From contig NZ_VTTM01000005.1 of the NCBI RefSeq assembly GCF_008364795.1, positions 341,583-405,582 on the forward strand: DNA of 64,000 nucleotides, read 5' to 3'. Made by a program: the position numbers and the translations under genes. This DNA comes from Azospirillum oryzae. GTDB taxonomy: Bacteria; Pseudomonadota; Alphaproteobacteria; Azospirillales; Azospirillaceae. Positions 10,008 to 19,376 of this stretch are shown one piece after another; position 1 is the stretch's first letter; each line of letters begins with the position of its first letter. A model generated the notes under the pieces. That model was not told the origin of the DNA. It did not search any database and saw only the letters and a program-made list of their open reading frames with translations.

Positions 10008-10946
10008 ATGTTTCAAAGCGCCATCCTCTCGCAGAGCGTGTTTCGCGCTGCCCTCCCAGCCGTTACGCTCATCCTTCTGCTCGCCACGATCTTCACGCTC
10101 CAGCCGCGCGCGATGAGCGTGTTCGGCATCAACCTGATGCTCAATCTGGCGGTGCCCATCGCGCTCGCCACGATGGCCCAGCTCTTCATCATCGCAATCA
10201 ACGACCTTGATCTGTCGATCGGCAGCTTCGTCGGACTGGTCGCCTGTATCGGCGCCACATGGCTGAACGACAGCCCGCTGCTCGGTGTGGCGGCTCTCGC
10301 CGCCTGTGTCCTGGCCTATGCCTGCCTCGGCGCGCTCATCCACATCCGCCGGCTTCCGTCGATCGTCGTCACTCTCGGGATGTCGTTCGTCTGGCTCGGG
10401 CTGGCGGTGATGCTGCTGCCGACGCCGGGCGGAGCCTCGCCTACCTGGCTGCGCCAGCTGATGTCCTTCCGGGCACCGTACGTGCCCGTTCCGATCGTTG
10501 CGTCCATCATCATCGCGGCGGCCGTCCATTACGGCCTGATGCGCACATCCTACGGAACCATCCTGCGGGGCTTCGGCGGCAATCCACAGGCGATGCGCCG
10601 GTCCGGCTGGTCGATGCTGCGGGCGACCATGACGATGTACGCATTGGCCGGCCTGTTCGGCGTCCTGGCCGGCTTGGCTCTCCTCGGCATCTCGACTTCG
10701 GCGGATGCCAACATCGCCCTTCGCTACACCCTTCTGTCCATCGCCGGGGCGATCCTGGGTGGCTGCGAGTTCGTCGGCGGGCGCGTCTCGCCGGTGGGCA
10801 CCGTGCTGGGCGTGCTCACGCTGGCTCTTGCCGGTTCGGCGCTGACGTTCCTGCGCATCTCGCCCGATTGGCAGGTCGGCGCTCAGGGAGCGATCCTGAT
10901 TGTCGTGCTGGCGCTGCGCGCCGCCGTTGCCCGTAAGGAGAGCTGA
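10008..10946 (+). CDS. Sugar ABC transporter permease (RbsC-like), first copy
   Basis: 312-residue inner-membrane protein of the BPD_transp_2 family, with the conserved AINDLDLSIGSFVGLVA and RRSGWSMLRATM cytoplasmic loop. It begins 12 bases after the ATPase stop and abuts the second permease (stop 10944-10946, next ATG 10947). The pair probably forms a heterodimeric pore. Confidence 0.9.
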   Translation: MFQSAILSQSVFRAALPAVTLILLLATIFTLQPRAMSVFGINLMLNLAVPIALATMAQLFIIAINDLDLSIGSFVGLVACIGATWLNDSPLLGVAALAACVLAYACLGALIHIRRLPSIVVTLGMSFVWLGLAVMLLPTPGGASPTWLRQLMSFRAPYVPVPIVASIIIAAAVHYGLMRTSYGTILRGFGGNPQAMRRSGWSMLRATMTMYALAGLFGVLAGLALLGISTSADANIALRYTLLSIAGAILGGCEFVGGRVSPVGTVLGVLTLALAGSALTFLRISPDWQVGAQGAILIVVLALRAAVARKES

Positions 10947-11897
10947 ATGACCCGTTGCATCCCGCTATCCACCGGAAAGCCCTGGTTCTGGTCCTTCGCG
11001 GCGGCGTTTGGCGCCTGGGGTCTTCTCGTCCTGTTCCTCAACGGGCGGGGGGCGGAGGAGGCGATCACGGCTGCGCTGGCCTTCGCCGCGTTCTTCGTCA
11101 TCGTTGGCCTCGGGCAGATGATGGTGATCACGCTGGGACCGGGGAACATCGACCTGTCCATCCCAGCGGTCATCACCCTGTCCGGCTGCGTCGCCATGCG
11201 GGTGATGAACGGCCAGGACGCGGCGATCCTGCCCGGTGTGCTCGCCGCCCTCGCCTGCGGGGTCGCGGTGGGTGGTTTCAACAACCTGCTGATCCATCTG
11301 CTGAGGATGCCGCCGATCATCGCGACGCTGTCGTCGAGCTTCCTGGTGCAGTCCGCCGCAATCAGCTACGGGCGGGGCCTCCAGGTCCAGCCACCGCAAG
11401 CCTTGCAAGATTTCGCCACGAGCCGGCTGTATGGCATACCGATCAACGCGATCTTCGCGGTTCTGCTCGCCGCCACCGTCGGCGTCATGCTCACGCGTAC
11501 CGTGTACGGCCGGTCGGTGCTGGCGGTGGGGCAGAACGCCCGCGCCGCTTGGCTCGCCGGTGTGCACGTCGGCCTCGTCCGCTGCGTCACATATGTGCTG
11601 TGCGCCCTGTTCGCCTCCGTCTGCGGCGTGCTGCTTGCCGGATTTTCCGGCGGCGCCTCCCTCGACATGGGGCAGGAGTATCTGCTCGCCTCCATCGCGG
11701 TCGTCGTCATCGGCGGCAGTTCGGTAGCCGGCGGCCGCGCCAACGTGCCGGGCATCTGGGGCGCCTCCCTGTTCCTGTTCCTGCTGGTCAGCATGCTGAA
11801 CACGCTGGGCCTGGGAGCCGGCATCCGGCTGACCCTCACCGGACTCATCATCATAGCCGTCATCACCCTGGCGGGCGGCGAGACTTCGCAACGATAA
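10947..11897 (+). CDS. Sugar ABC transporter permease (RbsC-like), second copy
   Basis: 316-residue membrane protein of the same family (ITLGPGNIDLSIPAVITLSG; VGQNARAAWLAGV). The SD TAAGGAG lies inside the end of the first permease gene, so the two are translationally coupled. It completes the importer encoded from 7453. Confidence 0.9.
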   Translation: MTRCIPLSTGKPWFWSFAAAFGAWGLLVLFLNGRGAEEAITAALAFAAFFVIVGLGQMMVITLGPGNIDLSIPAVITLSGCVAMRVMNGQDAAILPGVLAALACGVAVGGFNNLLIHLLRMPPIIATLSSSFLVQSAAISYGRGLQVQPPQALQDFATSRLYGIPINAIFAVLLAATVGVMLTRTVYGRSVLAVGQNARAAWLAGVHVGLVRCVTYVLCALFASVCGVLLAGFSGGASLDMGQEYLLASIAVVVIGGSSVAGGRANVPGIWGASLFLFLLVSMLNTLGLGAGIRLTLTGLIIIAVITLAGGETSQR

Positions 11898-11915
11898 ACT
11901 AAGGGAGAACCAACC

Positions 11916-12833
11916 ATGTCGATGGTCGGCAACCATCTCGAATATTGCGACCGGCGCTTCTACGAGCTGACGGTTCCAATCGCCCCGTTGGAAACCCTCC
12001 ACACCGGCAGCCGCTGGGCCGAGGGGCCGGTTTGGATCGCCGACGGCGGCTATCTGATCTGGAGCGACATCCCGAACAACCGCATGCTCCGCTGGGTCCC
12101 GGACCTCGGGGTCGGCGTTTACCGGATCAACGCCAACTACTCAAACGGCAACACGCGCGACCGGGAAGGTCGTCTGGTCAGTTGCGAGCATGGCGGCCGG
12201 CGGGTCACGCGGACGGAATGGGACGGCCGCATCACGGTGCTCGCCGACCGATACGACGGGCGGCGGCTCAATGCACCGAACGACGTCGTGGTGAAGTCCG
12301 ACGGGTCGATCTGGTTCACCGACCCGACCTACGGCATCCTGTCCGACTATGAGGGCTTCAAGGCACCCCAGGAACAGGACGGCTGCTACGTCTTCCGCCT
12401 TGATCCCGTGACCGGTGACCTGCGGGTAGTCGCCGACGATTTCGTCAAGCCCAACGGGCTTGCCTTCTCGCCGGACGAGAGCATTCTGTACGTGGCGGAT
12501 TCCGGCGCGACCCATGACGACAACGGCCCACACCACATCCGCGCCTTCGCCGTCGGCGACGACGGACGCCTGTCCCGGCCCCGTGTCTTCGCCGAGGTTT
12601 CCCCCGGTGTGCCGGACGGGTTCCGCGTGGATGTGGAAGGCAATGTCTGGACCAGCGCCCGCGACGGCGTCCTGTGCTACGCACCTGACGGCGCCTTGCT
12701 CGGCAAAATCCTGATCCCGCAGATGGTGTCCAACCTGACCTTCGGCGGGGTGCGCCGGAACCAGCTTTTCATCACGGCAACGTCGACCCTCTACACCCTG
12801 AATCTCGGCATCGCCGGGGCGGGACGAGCCTGA
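11916..12833 (+). CDS. SMP-30/gluconolactonase-family lactonase
   Basis: 305-residue six-bladed propeller. The metal-site motifs are visible: the N-terminal Glu in RWAEGPVW, the Asn in APNDVVV, a second Asn in KPNGLAFS, and the Asp in PDGFRVDVEG. Such enzymes open aldonolactones (xylono-, arabino-, glucono-lactone) to acids in the cytoplasm. AAGGGAGAA precedes the ATG. Placed after the sugar importer, it probably supplies the aldonate whose dehydrated form is used by the two keto-deoxy-acid dehydratases in this operon. Confidence 0.88.
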   Translation: MSMVGNHLEYCDRRFYELTVPIAPLETLHTGSRWAEGPVWIADGGYLIWSDIPNNRMLRWVPDLGVGVYRINANYSNGNTRDREGRLVSCEHGGRRVTRTEWDGRITVLADRYDGRRLNAPNDVVVKSDGSIWFTDPTYGILSDYEGFKAPQEQDGCYVFRLDPVTGDLRVVADDFVKPNGLAFSPDESILYVADSGATHDDNGPHHIRAFAVGDDGRLSRPRVFAEVSPGVPDGFRVDVEGNVWTSARDGVLCYAPDGALLGKILIPQMVSNLTFGGVRRNQLFITATSTLYTLNLGIAGAGRA

Positions 12834-12880
12834 GACCGGACGCGCGGACGCCGCGCCGCGCCTGCCCTATGGAGCCCACA

Positions 12881-14290
12881 ATGACTGATACTCCTCCGGA
12901 TCGCCCGAGCGCATCCGCCGTGGAAAGACTCCTCGCCGACCTGAAGGCGCTGCTCGGCCCCCGCACGGCGACGTCGCAAGCGGTACGCGAGCATCACAGC
13001 CGCGGAGAGGGACTGCCCGACGCCGTCCTGCCGGACATCGTCGTCTTTCCCGAAACCAACGAGGAGGTCGCGGCGGTCGCCCGGCTGTGTAACGACGCGC
13101 GGATTCCCCTGGTGCCATTCGGCGCCGGCTCCTCGCTGGAAGGACATGTGGTGCCGTTGCACGGCGGCGTGTCGGTCGATCTGACCGGCATGGACCGCAT
13201 TCTGGAAATCAATCCCGGCTCGCTCGACTGCCGCGTCCAAGCCGGCGTGACGCGCGAGCAGCTGAACAGAGAGATCCGCTCGGCCGGCCTGTTCTTTCCC
13301 ATCGACCCCGGAGCGAACGCCTCGATCGGGGGCATGACCGCGACGCGTGCCTCTGGCACGAACGCCGTGCGCTACGGCACCATGCGCGAGAACGTCCTGG
13401 GCCTGACGGTGGTCACCCCCGACGGCCGAATCCTGCGCACCGGGGGACGGGCGCGGAAGTCGGCGGCGGGCTATGACCTGACCCGGCTGTATGTCGGCAG
13501 CGAGGGCACGCTGGGCATCGTCACCGAGATCCAGCTTCGCCTGAACGGCCTGCCGGAAGCGGTTGCCGCGTCGGTCTGCCAGTTTCCCGATCTGACGAGC
13601 GCCGTCGACACGGTGGTCGCGGCGATGCAGATGAACATTCCGCTGGCTCGCATCGAGTTGCTCGACGACATGCAGATGCGCGCCTGCATCCGACATTCGA
13701 AGCTGGAGGGCTACGGCGAAACCCCGACCCTGTTCCTGGAGTTCCACGGTTCGCCGGCCGCGGTTGCCGAGCAGATGGACATGATGCGGGCGATCTGCGA
13801 TGAGCATGGCGGCAGTGCCTACATTCACGCCACCCGCCCGGAGGACCGGACGCGCCTGTGGAAAGCCCGCCACGACGTCTACTTCGCCTGCCTGGGTCTG
13901 GCGCCGGGGAAGAGCTGCATGAGCACCGACGCCTGCGTGCCGATCTCAGAACTGGCCAACTGTATCCGGGAGACGCGGGCCGACATCGACCAGACTGGTC
14001 TGATCGCCCCCATCGTTGGGCATGTCGGGGACGGCAACTTTCATCTGACCATTCTGTTCGACCCGCAAGATCCCGACGAACGTGGGCGCGCCGATGCGCT
14101 GGCGAAGCGTGTGAGCCTGCGTGCGATCCGCATGGGCGGAACCTGCACCGGCGAACACGGCATCGGCCTGCATAAGCTCGACGCCCTGGAAGCGGAACAT
14201 GGCCCGTCCGTGGAGTTGATGCGCACCCTCAAGCGCTCGTTCGATCCCAACAACATCATGAATCCGGGGAAGATGATCCGGCTGTCCTGA
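12881..14290 (+). CDS. FAD-linked 2-hydroxyacid dehydrogenase (GlcD / D-lactate dehydrogenase-like)
   Basis: 469 residues from MTDTPP; an in-frame ATG at 12869 is the alternative. The FAD_binding_4 domain (about residues 50-230, PFGAGSSLEGH, DPGANASIGGM, GSEGTLGIVTE) is followed by the FAD-oxidase C domain with the His cluster VGHVGDGNFH and ending CTGEHGIG. It oxidises a D-2-hydroxy acid (D-lactate, glycolate or a longer sugar acid) to the keto acid. No GlcE/GlcF partners are nearby, so it is a stand-alone cytochrome-linked type. Confidence 0.9.
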   Translation: MTDTPPDRPSASAVERLLADLKALLGPRTATSQAVREHHSRGEGLPDAVLPDIVVFPETNEEVAAVARLCNDARIPLVPFGAGSSLEGHVVPLHGGVSVDLTGMDRILEINPGSLDCRVQAGVTREQLNREIRSAGLFFPIDPGANASIGGMTATRASGTNAVRYGTMRENVLGLTVVTPDGRILRTGGRARKSAAGYDLTRLYVGSEGTLGIVTEIQLRLNGLPEAVAASVCQFPDLTSAVDTVVAAMQMNIPLARIELLDDMQMRACIRHSKLEGYGETPTLFLEFHGSPAAVAEQMDMMRAICDEHGGSAYIHATRPEDRTRLWKARHDVYFACLGLAPGKSCMSTDACVPISELANCIRETRADIDQTGLIAPIVGHVGDGNFHLTILFDPQDPDERGRADALAKRVSLRAIRMGGTCTGEHGIGLHKLDALEAEHGPSVELMRTLKRSFDPNNIMNPGKMIRLS

Positions 14291-14397
14291 CACGCCCGGT
14301 TGTTCACCCCAGGTCGAACCCTCCAGAGTTTCCATCTTGGATTCGATGGCCCGACGGGCCGGAGTCCCATCTCAATCGACAACACCGGCGACCTGAT

Positions 14398-15450
14398 ATG
14401 AACACGATGATTCGCGTGCCCGAAGCCGAGCTGGAGGCTGGGATCCTTGCCGCATTGCGCGCCGCCGGAGCGGAGGAGGGATGCGCCGCAGCGGCGACCA
14501 GGGCAATGATGCACGCGTCGCGCTGCGGAGTGGACAGCCACGGCGCCCGATTGACTGCGCATTACGCCGCCATGTTGCGAAGCGGGCGGGTGAACCCGGT
14601 GCCGCGCTTTGACATACGCCGCACCGGAGACGCAACGGCCCTGCTCCATGCCGACCATGGCCTGGGCCACGCAGCCGCCTATTCCGGAATGGAACTGGCC
14701 TGCGAGCTCGCACGGCAATGCGGAATCGGTGCGGTCGGCATCGTCGGTTCGTCTCATTACGGGGCAGCCGGAGCCTACGCGCTCGCGGGGGCTGAAGCCG
14801 GTTTCATCGCCCTGTGCACGACGAACAGCGATGCGGTCGTGGCACCGCACGACGGACGTGCGCGGTTTCACGGAACCAACCCGATCGCCGCCGCGGCACC
14901 CGTGCCAAACCAGAAGCCATGGCTTCTCGACATGGCCACCTCGTCTATCCCGTTGAACCGGGTTCATCTCTACCGGACGTTGGGGCTGGCCCTGGCGGAT
15001 GGGGTGGCTGCCGACGGATCGGGTGAACCCACAACCGATCCGAACGCGACCGAGATGCTGATTCCCCTGGGCGGCACCGGCTACGGCTTCAAGGGGGCCG
15101 GGTTGGCCGGGCTGGTCACCCTCCTGTCCGCAGTACTGGTCGGAGGGAGCCTGGACAGCCGCTGCATCCCGATGACGGGAACAGACGACATCGCCACCCC
15201 CCGCAACATCGGCCATTTCTGCTTGGCCATCGACCCTGTCCGGTTCGTCGGACGGGAGGCCTATGACGCGCTCATCACCCAGTACCTCGCGGATCTCAGA
15301 GGCGCGCCGGCGCGTCCCGGCAAGATGATCCTGGCTCCGGGAGACCGCGAATGGGCGGTGGAGGCCGAACGGCGCCGCGACGGAATTCCCATCGACCCGG
15401 AGACCGCCGCGTTCCTGAAGCTCCGGAAACCGCACGTGTCCGATCTTTGA
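14398..15450 (+). CDS. Ldh2/malate dehydrogenase-family NAD(P)-dependent oxidoreductase
   Basis: 350 residues with family motifs RCGVDSHGA near residue 42, GSSHYGAAGAYA near 120 and HGTNPIAAAAP near 160, the NAD(P)-dependent Ldh2 fold unrelated to classical lactate dehydrogenase. Members reduce or oxidise malate, lactate, ureidoglycolate, diketogulonate or cyclic imino acids. The role here is probably keto-acid/hydroxy-acid interconversion in the same sugar-acid route. The start is preceded by a weak ribosome site. Confidence 0.85.
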   Translation: MNTMIRVPEAELEAGILAALRAAGAEEGCAAAATRAMMHASRCGVDSHGARLTAHYAAMLRSGRVNPVPRFDIRRTGDATALLHADHGLGHAAAYSGMELACELARQCGIGAVGIVGSSHYGAAGAYALAGAEAGFIALCTTNSDAVVAPHDGRARFHGTNPIAAAAPVPNQKPWLLDMATSSIPLNRVHLYRTLGLALADGVAADGSGEPTTDPNATEMLIPLGGTGYGFKGAGLAGLVTLLSAVLVGGSLDSRCIPMTGTDDIATPRNIGHFCLAIDPVRFVGREAYDALITQYLADLRGAPARPGKMILAPGDREWAVEAERRRDGIPIDPETAAFLKLRKPHVSDL

Positions 15451-15505
15451 TCTCACTGAATCACAATCGGCGGGTCGACGCCCGTCACACCTAAGGGATC
15501 CATTG

Positions 15506-16690
15506 ATGCCGACCCATTCCCTTCCCCTGCTCCCCGATATCGTCCTGCCGCAAGCATCGGACCCCACGCTGATCGGCCGGATTTGGTTGCCGGAGCATGG
15601 CGGTCCTGCTGTCGTTACGGTACGCGATGGCGAGGTCTTCGACATCACCTCGCGGGAGATACCGACCGTTCGGGATCTGATCGAAAGCCGCATCCCGGTG
15701 GACCGCATCCGCAGCCTGCCGGGACGTCGCATCGGACCGCTCGCCGCAATTCTGCAGAACTCGGATGAGGGACGCCGCGCGCCCGACGCCCCATGGCTGC
15801 TGGCGCCGATCGATCTTCAGGCGGTCAAGGCATCGGGCGTGACATTCGTGGTCAGCCTGCTCGAACGGGTCATCGAGGAACAGGCGCGTGGCGCACCCGA
15901 CAGGGCGGCGGCGATCCGGGCCGACATCGACCGTGTGATCGGCCGCAACCTGTCGGTGCTCCGCCCCGGCTCTCCGGAAGCGATGGAGGTCAAGGCCGCC
16001 TTGGTCGCGCGCGGCGTCTGGTCGCAGTATCTGGAGGTCGGCATCGGCCCGGACGCCGAGATCTTTACCAAGGGACAGCCGATGTCCGCCGTCGGGGTTG
16101 GTGCCCATGTCGGCATCCACCCGGTTTCGACCTGGAACAACCCGGAACCCGAAATCGCAATCCTGGTCGCCAGCGATGGTCGCATTGTCGGCGCCACCCT
16201 GGCGAACGATGTCAACCTTCGCGATGTGGAAGGGCGCTCGGCGCTGCTGCTCGGCCGCGCCAAGGACAACAACGCGAGCTGCGCATTGGGACCGTTCCTA
16301 CGCCTGTTCGACGAGTCTTTCACTCTGGACGACGTGCGCCAAGCCGAACTCTCCCTCCTCATCGAAGGTGCAGATGGTTTCCGCCTGGAAGGGGCTAGTT
16401 CGATGAAGCGGATCAGCCGCGATCCCGAGACCCTCGTCTCGGCGACCATCGGCGAGAATCACCAGTATCCAGACGGTTTTGTCCTGCTGCTGGGAACGAT
16501 GTTCGCGCCGGTGCAGGATCGGGATCGGCCCGGCGAGGGATTCACGCACAGGACGGAGGACATCGTGACCATCGCCACTCCCTCCCTTGGCACATTGATC
16601 AATCGTGTGATGCCTTGCGCCGGCTGTGCCCCGTGGACCTTTGGCGCCTCGGCGCTGATGCGGAACCTGGCGCGGCGCGGGCTGCTGTAG
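15506..16690 (+). CDS. FAH-superfamily 2-keto-3-deoxy-pentonate dehydratase-like protein (XylX type)
   Basis: 394 residues; the ATG at 15506 follows AAGGGA. The length and motifs (FTKGQPMSAVGVGAHVGIH, NNPEPEIAI, ANDVNLRDVEGRSALLLG, KDNNASCALGPF) match the long XylX branch of the fumarylacetoacetate-hydrolase superfamily. In Caulobacter this branch dehydrates 2-keto-3-deoxy-D-xylonate to 2-oxoglutarate semialdehyde. The metal-binding Glu/Asp set (PEPE, AND) is present. With the DapA-type enzyme at 6443 it gives two unrelated dehydratases of the same kind in one operon, perhaps for two stereoisomers. Confidence 0.82.
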   Translation: MPTHSLPLLPDIVLPQASDPTLIGRIWLPEHGGPAVVTVRDGEVFDITSREIPTVRDLIESRIPVDRIRSLPGRRIGPLAAILQNSDEGRRAPDAPWLLAPIDLQAVKASGVTFVVSLLERVIEEQARGAPDRAAAIRADIDRVIGRNLSVLRPGSPEAMEVKAALVARGVWSQYLEVGIGPDAEIFTKGQPMSAVGVGAHVGIHPVSTWNNPEPEIAILVASDGRIVGATLANDVNLRDVEGRSALLLGRAKDNNASCALGPFLRLFDESFTLDDVRQAELSLLIEGADGFRLEGASSMKRISRDPETLVSATIGENHQYPDGFVLLLGTMFAPVQDRDRPGEGFTHRTEDIVTIATPSLGTLINRVMPCAGCAPWTFGASALMRNLARRGLL

Positions 16691-16702
16691 AGCGCTGCAT
16701 CG

Positions 16703-17614
16703 TCAGGTCGCCACACACGCCGGTGCGCTCATACCACACACAACCGCTTTCGCCGTTTCGATGAACGCCTTCAACAAGGGGGAGGGTGTGGATTGCGTCC
16801 ATCCCAACAGCACCTCGATCCGGGCATCGTCGCCAGACAGGGTCTTGTAGACGACCTGTTCGAAATGCACCCGACGCACGGCGGACGGCACGAACGCGAT
16901 CCCGGCGCCCGAGCTGACCAGCCCGAGCGCGGTGTAGACCTGCGCCACCTCCGCAGCGACCTTGGGGACGAAGCCGGCCGCGGCGCACATGCCCGCGATC
17001 ATGCCGTGAAAGTCCGGGGCCGATTTCTGGCTGTAGATGATGATGCTTTCCGAAGCACAGTCGGCGAATGGCACAGTCTCCAACGCCGCGAAAGGATGGT
17101 CCGACGGAACGGCGAGCACGAAGGGTTCCTTGAGCAGGGAGTCGCTCGTGATGTCTTCGGAATTGAAGACCGGCCGCAGGAACGAGACGTCGATGTCCCC
17201 GCGCAACAGGGCATCGACCTGATCGACGACCGGAAACCAGCGCAATTGCACATCGACCATTGGATAGCGTTCGCGATAGGCGCGCAGGATCGGCGGCAGC
17301 ACGGTGTAAGAGGTGTGCTCGAAGAATCCGACCGCCAACTGCCCGATCTCGCCACGCTGGGCGCGCTGGGCCTGAACCGCCGCCGCTTCGACCGACCGCA
17401 GAATCTGCCGGGCCAGTTCCAGATAGATGCGCCCGCTGTCGGTCAGCTCGACATGACGGCGCGTCCGGTACAGCAGGGAGACGCCGAGTTCGTCCTCAAG
17501 CTGGCGGATCTGCTGGCTGAGCGGCGGTTGGGCGATGTGCAGCCGCTCGGCCGCCCGCGTGAAGCTCAGCTCTTCCGCGACCGCGACGAAGTAACGGAGA
17601 TGGCGCAGATCCAT
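16703..17614 (-). CDS. LysR-family transcriptional regulator
   Basis: 303 residues with a standard N-terminal winged helix (FTRAAERLHIAQPPLSQQI) and a type-2 periplasmic-fold effector domain. It resembles the CatR/BenM/CbbR group in general layout. It faces the GH88-led operon, and a T-N11-A box overlaps its own start codon, so it probably represses itself and activates that operon. Its stop lies 12 bases after the convergent FAH gene. Confidence 0.9.
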   Translation of the reverse strand: MDLRHLRYFVAVAEELSFTRAAERLHIAQPPLSQQIRQLEDELGVSLLYRTRRHVELTDSGRIYLELARQILRSVEAAAVQAQRAQRGEIGQLAVGFFEHTSYTVLPPILRAYRERYPMVDVQLRWFPVVDQVDALLRGDIDVSFLRPVFNSEDITSDSLLKEPFVLAVPSDHPFAALETVPFADCASESIIIYSQKSAPDFHGMIAGMCAAAGFVPKVAAEVAQVYTALGLVSSGAGIAFVPSAVRRVHFEQVVYKTLSGDDARIEVLLGWTQSTPSPLLKAFIETAKAVVCGMSAPACVAT

Positions 17615-17651
17615 ACTTATATCTTTCCAGTATAAATAACGCTTCTATAAT
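17613..17651 (+). promoter_or_regulatory. LysR box and -10 element of the GH88 operon
   Basis: Inverted repeat ATACT-N11-AGTAT (17613-17633), a classic LysR T-N11-A site, overlaps the start codon of the lysR gene. A perfect TATAAT follows at 17646-17651, with only a poor -35 (TTTCC region), as expected for an activator-dependent promoter. The local sequence is markedly AT-rich against its surroundings. Confidence 0.65.
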
Positions 17652-17765
17652 ATATTGGACGGTTGATTTCGGCAATCCTTATCATCGCCCTCATCACAAA
17701 GGGCAATGCGGACAATCGGCGACCGAAACGGTCTGCGCGACCGAACCGCCAAGAGGAAACGCATC

Positions 17766-18875
17766 ATGATTGATCGGACCAACGCCATCGCGCGCGTGCT
17801 GGCGCGCGTCGACTCCACCCTGGCACAGCCCGGCTCGGGCTTTCCCCATTACGCCGATCCAGCCAACGGCGTGTGGGTGCGCAGTCCGGCCGGTGATTGG
17901 ACCGGTGGCTTCTGGTGCGGCATGCTGTGGCTTGCCGCGCTGCGCACCGGCGACGCGGCCTACCGCGACCATGCCCGCGACTGGGCCTCGCGGCTGCGTG
18001 TCCGCGCGGACTCCAACTCCGTCTTCAAGGGGTTCCTGTTCTGGTACGGCGCCGGCATCGGCGACGCCCTGCTCGCCGATCCGGTGGCCCGCGACCTCGC
18101 CGCCGCCGGCACCGCCGGGCTGATGCGGATGTACAACCCGCGCGCCCGGCTGATCCCGCTCGGCACCGAGGCGGAGGAGGCCTTCGACGTCGGCGCCAAC
18201 GAGGCCAACATCGACGCCCTGCCGGGAACCATCGCGCTGCTGCTGTCCCGGGGCGGCGACGCGGCGGCCGTCGCCCGCGACCATCTGCGCCAGCATGTCG
18301 CCCTGTGCGTACGCGACGACGGGTCGGTCTGCCAGTCGGCCAGCTTCGACCCCGAAACCGGCGCCCTGCTGCGCCGCTACACCCACAAGGGCATCCATGA
18401 GAACAGCACCTGGGGCCGCGCGCAGGGCTGGGCGATGATCGGGCTGGCCCAGGCATTGGCGCGGGGCGAGACGGAGTTCCGTGCCGACGCCGTCCGCGTC
18501 GCCGACTGGTGGCTCGCCAACATTCCGGCCGACGGCGTCGCCTTCTGGGATTTCGACGATCCGGCGATCCCGGCCACCGAGCGCGACAGCTCGGCCACCG
18601 CCATCGGCGCCGCCGCCCTGCTGAAGCTGGCGGCGTTGATCCCCGAACACCGCGAGCGCTACGAGGCGGCGGCGCGCAAGTCCGTGGATGCGCTGGTGAA
18701 CGGCTATCTGACGCCGACCGCCCCCGGCGACGCGCGCCAACCCGGCATCCTGACCGAAGGCTGCTTCAACAAGCGGAACGGCACCGCCACCGCCCACGAA
18801 CTGATCTGGGGCGACTACTTCCTGTTCGAAGCCCTGCTGGCGCTGGAGGGAGACCTCGCGCCCGAGCGGCTCTGA
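17766..18875 (+). CDS. Glycoside hydrolase family 88-like protein
   Basis: 369 residues from the ATG at 17766, after AAGAGGAAA; no signal peptide, so cytoplasmic. An (alpha/alpha)6 barrel is indicated by DWTGGFWCGMLW, NIDALPG, STWGRAQGWAMIG, DSSATAIGAAALL and WGDYFLFEAL, all GH88 landmarks. GH88 enzymes hydrate and cleave unsaturated glucuronyl disaccharides. The motif that normally carries the first catalytic Asp (HDxGF in known enzymes) reads VFKGF here, so activity may differ. It is first in an operon otherwise concerned with acyl-CoA chemistry. Confidence 0.78.
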   Translation: MIDRTNAIARVLARVDSTLAQPGSGFPHYADPANGVWVRSPAGDWTGGFWCGMLWLAALRTGDAAYRDHARDWASRLRVRADSNSVFKGFLFWYGAGIGDALLADPVARDLAAAGTAGLMRMYNPRARLIPLGTEAEEAFDVGANEANIDALPGTIALLLSRGGDAAAVARDHLRQHVALCVRDDGSVCQSASFDPETGALLRRYTHKGIHENSTWGRAQGWAMIGLAQALARGETEFRADAVRVADWWLANIPADGVAFWDFDDPAIPATERDSSATAIGAAALLKLAALIPEHRERYEAAARKSVDALVNGYLTPTAPGDARQPGILTEGCFNKRNGTATAHELIWGDYFLFEALLALEGDLAPERL

Positions 18876-18913
18876 CGACCACACACGCCCCCCGTTTTCC
18901 CGGAGGAATTCCC

Positions 18914-19369
18914 ATGTCCGAACACCAGTATCCGGCGCCCCGCATCAACCATCGCGGCCCGGTTTCCACGCTGATCGGCACCGAGACCAGCTACACGCGC
19001 ACCATCGGCGAATACGACATCTACGCTTTCGCCGGCATCAGCGGCGACAACCATCCCAATCATTGCGACGAGGAATACGCCCGCCGCGTCGGGTTGGGCG
19101 GCCGCGTCGCCCAGGGGTCGATGATGGTCGGCTATGTGTCCGGCGCCGTCACCAAGTACCTCGATTGGGCCGGTCGCCCGGCGGTGTCCTACGGCTACGA
19201 CCGCGTCCGCTTCACCAAGCCGGTCCGCATCGGCGACACTCTGACCGTCCATTACCGCATCGTGCGCGCCGACGACGCGAAGAAGCGGCTGTGGGCCGAC
19301 GCGACGCTGACCAACCAGCGCGGCGAGACGGTCTGCGTCTGCACCCACATCATCCATTTCCAGGAGTGA
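18914..19369 (+). CDS. MaoC-family (R)-specific enoyl-CoA hydratase
   Basis: 151 residues, a single hot-dog domain. The hydratase-2 motif is intact as SGDNHPNHCDEEYA with the catalytic Asp and His. It adds water to trans-2-enoyl-CoA, the step after the acyl-CoA dehydrogenase of the same operon. CGGAGGAA lies before the ATG, and the CoA-transferase gene begins seven bases after its stop. Confidence 0.88.
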   Translation: MSEHQYPAPRINHRGPVSTLIGTETSYTRTIGEYDIYAFAGISGDNHPNHCDEEYARRVGLGGRVAQGSMMVGYVSGAVTKYLDWAGRPAVSYGYDRVRFTKPVRIGDTLTVHYRIVRADDAKKRLWADATLTNQRGETVCVCTHIIHFQE

Positions 19370-19376
19370 CGCCGCG

